From Chitinophagales bacterium (GTDB lineage Bacteria; Bacteroidota; Bacteroidia; Chitinophagales; UBA8649): DNA of 5,275 bases. The first letter of the stretch is position 1, and every line of letters starts with the position of its first letter. The notes under the pieces were generated by a model that did no database searches, was not told where the DNA came from, and saw nothing but the letters and a program-made list of their open reading frames with translations. Of the stretch, positions 1 to 5,275 are shown in pieces. Made by a program: the position numbers and the translations under genes. Where the stretch lies: assembly GCA_016777395.1 (NCBI GenBank), contig JADHRO010000144.1, positions 1 through 5,275 on the forward strand, in the 5' to 3' direction.

Positions 1-1865
1 GGATAACTACCTTTCATTTCCCAGGTATTGAAAAAAGGGCTCCAGTCAATATATGGGCGTAATTCAGCCAAATCAAAATGGTCTAATACTTTAATTCCCT
101 TCAAGTTTGGCTCGGAAATTTGATTAAACTTAATCGCTGGTTTGTTTTTTCTCGCACTTTCTAAACTAACATACTTAACATTGGGCTTACGATTTTTATA
201 AGCTTCTCTCATGTCTACATACTCTGCTTGGATATCATCAATAAAGGAATCTTTTAAGTCACCAAGCAACTTCTCTACTACAGGAACTGAACGAGATGCA
301 TCGAGCACATAAATGGCTTGACCTTTTTTATAATGCTCGTCTATTTTAACTGCTGTATGTATCTTAGAGGTTGTGGCACCGCCAATTAAAAGGGGAAGAT
401 TAAATCCTTCACGCTCCATCTCTTTGGCTACATGAACCATTTCATCTAAAGAAGGAGTGATTAATCCACTTAATCCGATAACATCTACTTCTTGTTTTCT
501 TGCCTCATCTAATATTTTTTCTGCGGGCACCATTACACCAAGATCAATAACTTCAAAACCATTGCAAGCCATTACAACACCTACGATATTTTTACCAATA
601 TCGTGCACATCGCCTTTAACGGTTGCCATGAGAACTTTTCCACGACTGCTGCTTTCAGCTTTATCTTCTTCGAGGTATGGCATTAGATACGCTACCGCTT
701 TTTTCATTACTCTAGCTGACTTTACTACCTGTGGTAGGAACATTTTGCCTTCACCAAACAAGTCGCCCACAACATTCATCCCATCCATCAAAGGCCCTTC
801 AATAACACTTAATGGTTTGTCAAACATTTGTCTAGCTTCTTCAGTGTCTTGGTCAATGAATTCAACAATTCCTTTAACCAAGGCATGTTCTAGTCTTTTA
901 GTTACATCCATAGATCGCCACGCCTCATCCACTTTCTTTTCCTTGGTGTTTCCTTTTACACTCTCTGCAAAATCCAAGAGACGCTCCGTAGCATCATCGC
1001 GTCTATTTAACAAGACATCCTCTACTCGATCGAGGAGTTCTTTGGGAATATCGCTATATATTTCCAGCATCGCTGGATTTACAATTCCCATATCCATTCC
1101 ATGCTTAATGGCATGGTATAAAAACGAGGAATGCATGGCTTCGCGTACCGTATTATTTCCTCTAAACGAAAAAGAAACATTACTTACTCCTCCACTTACT
1201 TTAGCACTGGGTAGGTTATTTTTTATCCAATCGGTGGCTTTAAAGAAGTCTAATGCATAATTTTTATGTTCCTCTAAGCCGGTAGCTACAGGAAAGATAT
1301 TGGGATCGAAAATAATGTCAGCGGCAGGAAAACCGACTTCATTAACCAAGATATCATAGCTTCTTTTACAAATATCGATTCTTCTCTGGTAGGTATCTGC
1401 TTGACCTTCTTCGTCAAAGGCCATGACAATCGTCGCGGCACCATACATTTTTACTTTTTGTGCTTGCTCAATAAATATTTTTTCTCCTTCTTTTAAGGAG
1501 ATAGAGTTTACAATGCATTTACCTTGAACGCATTTCAGTCCCTCTTCAATTATCTCCCACTTTGAACTATCAATCATGATAGGAATTCGAGAAATTTCCG
1601 GTTCTGATGCAATTAAATGAAGAAATGTGGTCATCGCTTGCACCCCGTCCAACATCCCTTCGTCCATGTTTACATCTAATACTTGAGCTCCACCTCGCAC
1701 CTGATCTAAGGCTACAGACAGGGCTTCTTCATGCTGTTCAGTTTTAATTAAGCGCAAAAACTTTCTCGAGCCTGTTACATTTGTACGCTCACCGATATTG
1801 ATGAAATTCGATCCTTCATATACCACCAAAGGCTCCAACCCAGATAATTGCAAGGCATGGCTCAT
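1..1865 (-). CDS. metH: Cobalamin-dependent methionine synthase, pterin/B12/reactivation subunit of a split MetH (partial, 3' end outside window)
   Basis: This protein moves a methyl group from methyltetrahydrofolate to cobalamin for methionine synthesis in the cytoplasm. The gene is open from ATG at 1865 for 621 codons and runs off the window. The pterin-binding domain covers roughly residues 18-280 (NFINIGERTN at 20-29, then the MIDSSKW, FDPNIF and GGVSNVSFSFRGN motifs). The cobalamin cap follows, with F370 and L377 matching E. coli Phe708 and Leu715. The B12 domain has D419-x-H421-x-x-G424, S466-x-L468, S472 and G495-G496, all at exactly the E. coli MetH spacing (offset 338), so the cobalamin ligand triad is intact. 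The reactivation domain begins with PYIDWSPFF just before the edge. The E. coli offset predicts about 890 residues in total. The zinc/homocysteine domain is absent. This is a natural split, not a truncation, because the N-terminus MSHALQLSGLEPLVV resembles stand-alone flavobacterial proteins. Its start lies one base after the rfaE2 stop (TAA-C-ATG), which suggests translational coupling. No Shine-Dalgarno is seen. Confidence 0.95.
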   Translation of the reverse strand, partial: MSHALQLSGLEPLVVYEGSNFINIGERTNVTGSRKFLRLIKTEQHEEALSVALDQVRGGAQVLDVNMDEGMLDGVQAMTTFLHLIASEPEISRIPIMIDSSKWEIIEEGLKCVQGKCIVNSISLKEGEKIFIEQAQKVKMYGAATIVMAFDEEGQADTYQRRIDICKRSYDILVNEVGFPAADIIFDPNIFPVATGLEEHKNYALDFFKATDWIKNNLPSAKVSGGVSNVSFSFRGNNTVREAMHSSFLYHAIKHGMDMGIVNPAMLEIYSDIPKELLDRVEDVLLNRRDDATERLLDFAESVKGNTKEKKVDEAWRSMDVTKRLEHALVKGIVEFIDQDTEEARQMFDKPLSVIEGPLMDGMNVVGDLFGEGKMFLPQVVKSARVMKKAVAYLMPYLEEDKAESSSRGKVLMATVKGDVHDIGKNIVGVVMACNGFEVIDLGVMVPAEKILDEARKQEVDVIGLSGLITPSLDEMVHVAKEMEREGFNLPLLIGGATTSKIHTAVKIDEHYKKGQAIYVLDASRSVPVVEKLLGDLKDSFIDDIQAEYVDMREAYKNRKPNVKYVSLESARKNKPAIKFNQISEPNLKGIKVLDHFDLAELRPYIDWSPFFNTWEMKGSY

Positions 1866-1866
1866 G

Positions 1867-2343
1867 TTATAGGTTTTTTATTTTTTGAATGATCTGTGAA
1901 GAGGATTGATTAGAAGTAAAAGGTATAGAAACGACTTCTCCTCCTGCTTGTTTTACAAATTCTCCGCCAACTATTTCTTCGACTCTCCAATCACCGCCTT
2001 TTACGAGCACATCGGGAATCGCGAATTTAATGAGACTTAATGGCGTGTCTTCATCAAAAATGACTACTGCATCCACCATTGCCATTGAGGCAATCAGCTC
2101 TGCTCGATCGTGCTCATTGATTAGGGGTCTCTCTTCGCCTTTTAAGCGTTTAACGGATAGGTCACTATTTATACCTACAATAAGTTTATCACCTAATTTT
2201 AGCGCTTCTTTTAAGGTATGGAGATGCCCAACATGCAGAATGTCGAAACAGCCATTTGTAAATACAATGCGATTACTTGTCACTCTCCATCGAGCGACAA
2301 GGTGTTTGAGCGATATTAAATCAACTATTTTTTGACTCGTCAT
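1867..2343 (-). CDS. rfaE2: RfaE2-type D-glycero-beta-D-manno-heptose 1-phosphate adenylyltransferase (stand-alone)
   Basis: This 158-residue cytoplasmic nucleotidyltransferase resembles the C-terminal half of bifunctional HldE. That half makes ADP-heptose for the lipopolysaccharide core from heptose 1-phosphate and ATP. The nucleotide-binding signature is plain: FTNGCFDILHVGH at residues 28-40, with the catalytic H37-x-G-H40. It is followed by GINSD (57-61), ERPLINEHDRAE (71-82), the family-typical VKGGDW (114-119) and a C-terminal QSSSQIIQKI (146-155), which stands where HldE proteins have STTxII. No kinase domain is fused, and none is nearby. The ATG at 2343 lies inside the 3' end of the upstream membrane-protein gene, giving a 23-nt overlap in another frame. 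It starts the protein about 27 residues before the nucleotide-binding strand, as expected for the family. The overlap suggests coupled translation. The family call is firm. The heptose substrate is inferred, because related cytidylyltransferases share the HxGH fold. Confidence 0.87.
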   Translation of the reverse strand: MTSQKIVDLISLKHLVARWRVTSNRIVFTNGCFDILHVGHLHTLKEALKLGDKLIVGINSDLSVKRLKGEERPLINEHDRAELIASMAMVDAVVIFDEDTPLSLIKFAIPDVLVKGGDWRVEEIVGGEFVKQAGGEVVSIPFTSNQSSSQIIQKIKNL

Positions 2344-3361
2344 GTAGCAATTTAGGTTTTATTTTTTTTTCGCGACTTAGCATGGCGAAGGCGAATAGCC
2401 CAACAATAATAATAAGAATGGTTTGACCTACCCATAAGATCCAACCCATAGTGGTTCCAAGATGCACTTCTAATCCATACAGTGACAATAAATATCCTGC
2501 TATTAACGGATAGGCACCAATACCTCCTGGCGTAGCTAAGAATCCAAAAGTGCCAAAGAATAATAATGAAATAGCAGCTCCGGTACCAAGAGAATTCCCT
2601 TGTTCAATGGTCTTAAATGCAAACAGAACCATGATAAAATAACAGATCCAAATCAATAAAGTTTGCACAATAAAGACAAAGGGCTTTTCCAACTTAAAAA
2701 TAGATAGAATCCCGTCTTTAAAACCTTGGGCTAATTTACCAATTCGAGTTGAGGCATTATTACTTAGCTTTAGAAGCTTTTTAAAGATAAAAAAGCCTAA
2801 TAAGGAACTAAATACAAAAATACTTCCTGCAGCAACAGGGTGGATATACAACCATTCAATGATGGGGTTAAACGTTTCGGCTAAATGCCCAGTGTAAAAA
2901 TCCATAAAGATTGTATACTGGAAAAGGAATGCTATAAATCCAACCAATAGGAGCATGAGCATATCGATAATGCGCTCGTTGACCACTGTTCCGATACTCT
3001 TATTAATGGGTATTCCTTCGAAGGTAGCAAGCACACCGCAACGTGCAATTTCCCCCGCCCTAGGAATTCCAATATTAACCAAGTAATTGATGCTTATGGC
3101 ATTAAATGCTCGCATAAAGGTAATTTGATAACCGGTAGCCCCGATTAATGCTTTCCAGCGAAAAGCACGAATAGATTGACTGAGCAAGGTAAAAAATACA
3201 GAAAATAATAACCACCAATAATTAGCCGTTTTTACAGCCAACTTCATGTCTTCAATATCTGATGGACTTAGCTTTCGGTAAAATAAATAAATCAGAAATA
3301 TACCGAAGCCGAGCGGTACGCCAATTTTTAGTAGGGATTTTAAAAAAGAATTCACAGACAT
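2321..3361 (-). CDS. Lysylphosphatidylglycerol-synthase TM / flippase-like integral membrane protein
   Basis: This 346-residue inner-membrane protein is almost all hydrophobic segments. Likely helices lie near residues 12-28, 47-66, 80-97, 128-152, 172-194, 228-250, 259-276, 279-296 and 303-327, followed by a basic tail (SREKKIKPK). Family hallmarks are RAFRWKALIG (65-74), GIPRAGEIAR (98-107), NERIID (128-133) and TPGGIGAYP (277-285). This pattern matches the family of the flippase half of MprF and archaeal AglD-like proteins (LPG_synthase_TM, formerly UPF0104). The C-terminal aminoacyl-transferase domain of MprF is missing, so it should not be called a lysyl-PG synthase. A lipid or lipid-linked sugar transport role is a family-level inference and the substrate is unknown. 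It begins 21 nt after panD, with no Shine-Dalgarno, and overlaps rfaE2 by 23 nt. Its company with an LPS-type nucleotidyltransferase fits an envelope role but does not prove it. Confidence 0.88.
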   Translation of the reverse strand: MSVNSFLKSLLKIGVPLGFGIFLIYLFYRKLSPSDIEDMKLAVKTANYWWLLFSVFFTLLSQSIRAFRWKALIGATGYQITFMRAFNAISINYLVNIGIPRAGEIARCGVLATFEGIPINKSIGTVVNERIIDMLMLLLVGFIAFLFQYTIFMDFYTGHLAETFNPIIEWLYIHPVAAGSIFVFSSLLGFFIFKKLLKLSNNASTRIGKLAQGFKDGILSIFKLEKPFVFIVQTLLIWICYFIMVLFAFKTIEQGNSLGTGAAISLLFFGTFGFLATPGGIGAYPLIAGYLLSLYGLEVHLGTTMGWILWVGQTILIIIVGLFAFAMLSREKKIKPKLLHDESKNS

Positions 3362-3369
3362 CTTAGATT

Positions 3370-3385
3370 TAGTAAAAATTTACTA
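3370..3385. repeat. Perfect 7-bp inverted repeat spanning the panD stop and the spacer to the next gene
   Basis: The plus strand reads TAGTAAA-AA-TTTACTA, two perfect 7-base arms around two bases. One arm includes the panD stop codon (TAG on the minus strand), and the rest lies in the 21-nt gap before the flippase-like gene. In RNA it would form a short, A/U-dominated hairpin, too weak for a factor-independent terminator and without a dedicated U-tract. It could be a minor processing or coupling element, or a chance palindrome in AT-rich DNA. Confidence 0.4.
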
Positions 3386-3727
3386 GAGCATATTATTCTC
3401 GTTCGGGTGAATGGTAACAGGGACGTGAGATTTTGCCTCATTTTGTTCTATATACCCATATGAGATAATTATGATGACATCATCTACTGCCACTTTCCTA
3501 GCTGCGGGTCCATTTAAGCATATCGTACCCGAGCTTCTTTCTCCTTTTATTACATATGTTTCTAGCCGCTCACCATTATTTACATTCACAATCTGTACTC
3601 GCTCATTTTCAATAATATTTGCAGCATCCATCAAATCTTCATCAATGGTTATACTGCCAATATAATTTAACTCAGCTTGTGTAACTCTTACTCGGTGTAT
3701 TTTAGATTTGAATACTTGTAATTTCAT
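3383..3727 (-). CDS. panD: Aspartate 1-decarboxylase proenzyme
   Basis: PanD decarboxylates L-aspartate to beta-alanine, the amine half of pantothenate, in the cytoplasm. It is a pyruvoyl enzyme made by self-cleavage between a Gly and a Ser, and here that bond is G24-S25 in NYIGSITID, at the same position as in E. coli. Other residues known in the E. coli enzyme are at matching positions: K9, H11-R12, R54, T57, Y58 and N72 (in CLNGPAA). Cleavage would give a 24-residue beta chain and a 90-residue alpha chain whose N-terminal Ser becomes the pyruvoyl group. At 114 residues it is a little shorter than the 126-residue E. coli protein, and the difference is in the C-terminal tail, which is not catalytic. 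It follows panC by 22 nt, and the pair supplies and uses beta-alanine in successive steps. A promoter-like TACCTTTG sits 5 bases from its ATG and may allow transcription separate from panC. The stop codon is TAG. Confidence 0.97.
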   Translation of the reverse strand: MKLQVFKSKIHRVRVTQAELNYIGSITIDEDLMDAANIIENERVQIVNVNNGERLETYVIKGERSSGTICLNGPAARKVAVDDVIIIISYGYIEQNEAKSHVPVTIHPNENNML

Positions 3728-3731
3728 GGCA

Positions 3732-3739
3732 CAAAGGTA
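3732..3739 (-). promoter_or_regulatory. Candidate Bacteroidota -7 promoter element (TACCTTTG) before panD
   Basis: The minus strand reads TACCTTTG, TGCC, then the panD ATG. TACCTTTG fits the known Bacteroidota housekeeping -7 consensus TAnnTTTG exactly. Its 3' end is five bases from the start codon, so a transcript from it would begin at or within a few bases of the ATG and be leaderless or nearly so. I find no TTG at the usual -33 distance (about 17-23 bases upstream, in the AT-rich panC-panD junction), which weakens the call. The same 8-mer pattern also occurs inside two genes on this strand, so chance is possible. Position in the only sizeable gap on the 5' side of panD is the main support. 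Confidence 0.4.
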
Positions 3740-3749
3740 AACAAGTTAA

Positions 3750-4586
3750 TCATAAAATTATATTGTCTATGAGTCGAATACCTTCTAACCAAACCGCACA
3801 CAATGCAATCAATCCTTCATTTTTTTCAGGTTCTCTTAAGGTTTTTTGACTTACAATTTCAAAATACTCAAGTTCTCCTCCTTCCAGCGAATTGATGTGT
3901 TTTTTGGCCATCTTTTTGAGCTCGATAATTGAATAGTTGCCTAAATTATCTTTTACCAGCTGTAAACTTTCATAAATTATTCCCGCCCTGTTTTTTGCAG
4001 CAGCGCTTACTCGTTCATTCCTCGAGCTCATTGCCAATCCATTTGCCTCTCTAACTGTAGGCATGCCTCTCATTTCGACAGCTCGTCCTTGCAGTTCAAC
4101 CATTTTACTGCAAATCGCAAATTGTTGAAAATCTTTCAATCCCATGTAGAGTTGGGTAGGGTCAATGATGTCCAATAATAAGGATATCACCTGCATAACT
4201 CCTTGGAAGTGACCTGGCCGGTGCTTTCCCTCTAAAACGTCCAACATATCTCCTACTTCGGGAGCGTTAAATTTATCTGCCCCATCAGGGTAAATGGTTT
4301 TAACAGAGGGGTTAAAAAGCACATCGCAAGCCATATTTTCTAACAAGATTGCGTCAGCATCAATATTCCTTGGATATTTTTCTAAGTCAACAGCATTATT
4401 AAACTGTGTTGGATTAACAAACACACTACACACTGCAATATCGCATTCGTTTTTTGCAGCTTGAATTAAGGATAAGTGTCCTTTATGCAGGGTCCCCATT
4501 GTAGGAATGAAGCCGACGGTCTTACCTAACTTTTTTTGCTTTTGGATGTACTTATTGAGGTGATAAGCACTTTTAAACTTAATCAT
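3750..4586 (-). CDS. panC: Pantothenate synthetase (pantoate--beta-alanine ligase)
   Basis: PanC condenses pantoate and beta-alanine with ATP through a pantoyl-adenylate intermediate, the last step of pantothenate synthesis in the cytoplasm. The 278 residues are full length for the family. Visible signatures are PTMGTLHKGH (28-37) with H34 and H37 of the nucleotide-binding HxGH; FVNPTQFN (56-63), whose N58 and Q61 lie in the pantoate site; RPGHFQGV (123-130); LKDFQQ (150-155) with K151, D152 and Q155; and MSSRN (186-190), the KMSKS-like loop. The C-terminal part (EYFEIV and RLIDNIIL) fits the beta-alanine-binding and dimer region. The family more often reads FGxKD where this one has MGLKD, a mild variation. 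The ATG at 4586 lies inside the end of the upstream CBS-protein gene (8-nt overlap), which places it in that operon. It puts the HxGH motif at the usual distance from the N-terminus. No panB is present in the window. Confidence 0.97.
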   Translation of the reverse strand: MIKFKSAYHLNKYIQKQKKLGKTVGFIPTMGTLHKGHLSLIQAAKNECDIAVCSVFVNPTQFNNAVDLEKYPRNIDADAILLENMACDVLFNPSVKTIYPDGADKFNAPEVGDMLDVLEGKHRPGHFQGVMQVISLLLDIIDPTQLYMGLKDFQQFAICSKMVELQGRAVEMRGMPTVREANGLAMSSRNERVSAAAKNRAGIIYESLQLVKDNLGNYSIIELKKMAKKHINSLEGGELEYFEIVSQKTLREPEKNEGLIALCAVWLEGIRLIDNIIL

Positions 4587-5275
4587 CGTCTTTCGGATGT
4601 TTTTTTATTTGCAAAGTTTCAATCCGATTGTCAGTGGCTTCCGTAATTAGAATTTCAAAGTTTTCGATGTACACTGTTTCATTTACATTTGGAATATCTT
4701 CGTGGTTTACCACAACAAAACCTGCTAAGGTCTCGTAATCTCCATTGGGCAAATCAAGCTTGTATTTCTCATTAATATAATCAACCTCAAGTCGACCAGA
4801 AAACATATATTCATCGTGGTTGAGCTTTTTTTCGACAAATTCATCTTCATCATGCTCATCTTGGATTTCTCCGAAAATTTCTTCTATCAAATCCTCCAAG
4901 GTTACTAATCCTGCCGTTCCGCCATATTCATCTACAACGTGCGCCATACTTTTATGTTCCTTAGTAAACTGAGTAAGTAAGTCCCGGGCATTCATATGTT
5001 CGGGAACGACTAATATCGAATAGATGTTTTCCATCAACGACTCTTGCTTCTTAATAATATCGATGTGATGAATGTATCCAATAACATTGTCAATATTTTC
5101 TTCGTACACTAGAAGTCGCGATAGCCGTGTTTCAATGAATTTGCTCTTCAGCTCTTCAAAACTTGAATTTTTATCTACTCCATATAACTCCGTTCGTGGA
5201 ATCATACACTCTTTAACCTTGGTATCTTTAAGGTATAATGCTTTTTCAAAAATATCGCTATTAATTTCGTCGTCC
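4579..5275 (-). CDS. CNNM/CorC_HlyC-type membrane protein with CBS domains, C-terminal part (partial, 5' end outside window)
   Basis: Only the last 231 or so codons are in the window. The frame stays open to the edge (DDEINSDIFEKALYLKDTKVKEC precedes the methionine at 5205), so that internal Met is not the start. The visible part is the cytoplasmic half of a TlyC/CorC-like protein. It begins with the linker VKECMIPRTELYGVD, followed by a CBS pair over about 120 residues. The hallmark VDEYGGTAGLVTLEDLIEEI is at residues 91-110 counted from that Met, with an acidic stretch (EIQDEHDEDEF) after it. A CorC_HlyC domain then fills about residues 130-203 (FSGRLEVDYINEKY, GDYETLAGFVV). Full-length relatives of about 430 residues carry an N-terminal DUF21 membrane domain, expected upstream here. 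Such proteins are linked to Mg2+/Co2+ efflux or tolerance, and true haemolysin activity is doubtful. GldE of gliding bacteria belongs to the same family, but no gld gene is next to this one, so I leave it unnamed. It overlaps panC by 8 nt. Confidence 0.92.
   Translation of the reverse strand, partial: DDEINSDIFEKALYLKDTKVKECMIPRTELYGVDKNSSFEELKSKFIETRLSRLLVYEENIDNVIGYIHHIDIIKKQESLMENIYSILVVPEHMNARDLLTQFTKEHKSMAHVVDEYGGTAGLVTLEDLIEEIFGEIQDEHDEDEFVEKKLNHDEYMFSGRLEVDYINEKYKLDLPNGDYETLAGFVVVNHEDIPNVNETVYIENFEILITEATDNRIETLQIKKHPKDDD

Noticed and set aside
457..1260. Long plus-strand open frame of 267 codons
   Set aside because: It lies wholly antisense to metH, whose protein matches the family residue by residue. 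The plus-strand translation is low-complexity Ser/Thr/Leu-rich with no recognisable domain, as expected of a shadow frame.
1..1865. metH as a truncated pseudogene lacking its N-terminal domain
   Set aside because: The frame is intact, the start is tightly placed after rfaE2, the N-terminal residues look like those of stand-alone split proteins, and all cobalamin-contact residues are kept.
2030..2335. Plus-strand open frame of 101 codons
   Set aside because: Antisense to rfaE2, with no domain or motif and Ser/Arg-rich composition typical of a reversed coding frame.
2815..2822. TATTTTTG on the minus strand as a promoter
   Set aside because: It fits TAnnTTTG but lies mid-gene in the flippase-like coding sequence, with no start nearby. 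A few such matches are expected by chance.
3471..3665. Plus-strand open frame of 64 codons
   Set aside because: Antisense to panD, whose catalytic residues are all intact; the short protein has no recognisable features.
4579..5205. Methionine at 5205 as the start of the CBS protein
   Set aside because: The frame stays open to the window edge and the preceding residues (ALYLKDTKVKEC) match the linker that normally joins the DUF21 and CBS domains, so the true start is outside.
5247..5254. TATTTTTG on the minus strand as a promoter
   Set aside because: It lies inside the conserved CBS-protein coding sequence, far from the next gene start, so chance is likely.
4579..5275. Naming the CBS protein gldE (gliding motility)
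   Set aside because: The family fits, but Bacteroidota carry several paralogues and no gldD or other gliding gene is adjacent. The visible half cannot separate them.

Overview
The window reads as ordinary chromosomal core sequence from a member of the Bacteroidota, most likely a flavobacterium-like lineage. Four things support this: AT-rich DNA; no recognisable Shine-Dalgarno sequence before any of the five gene starts; a methionine synthase whose vitamin B12 half is a separate gene, as in many Flavobacteriia; and a TAnnTTTG promoter-type element directly upstream of panD. The genus cannot be told from the sequence.

All six genes are on the minus strand and nearly touch, so the order of transcription runs from high to low coordinates. 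They are: (1) the C-terminal part of a CNNM/CorC-type membrane protein with CBS domains (5275-4579, beginning outside the window); (2) panC, pantothenate synthetase (4586-3750); (3) panD, aspartate 1-decarboxylase proenzyme (3727-3383); (4) a polytopic membrane protein of the lysylphosphatidylglycerol-synthase TM / flippase-like family (3361-2321); (5) an RfaE2-type nucleotidyltransferase (2343-1867); (6) the pterin/B12/reactivation part of cobalamin-dependent methionine synthase, metH (1865 to beyond position 1). The junctions are an 8-nt overlap, a 22-nt gap, a 21-nt gap, a 23-nt overlap and a 1-nt gap. No gene-free stretch exceeds 22 bases and no factor-independent terminator is visible, so a single operon is the simplest reading. 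A secondary promoter in front of panD is possible.

The functional links are mixed. PanD makes beta-alanine and PanC joins it to pantoate, so these two are consecutive on the route to coenzyme A; panB is not in the window. The flippase-like protein, the RfaE2 enzyme and the CBS protein point to envelope and ion functions. MetH serves methionine and folate metabolism. I see no mobile element, CRISPR array, RNA gene or defence system. Nothing here looks like an undescribed system. The points most worth a second look are the split metH sitting away from its homocysteine-binding partner, the possible near-leaderless panD promoter, and the unassigned substrates of the flippase-like protein and the stand-alone RfaE2.
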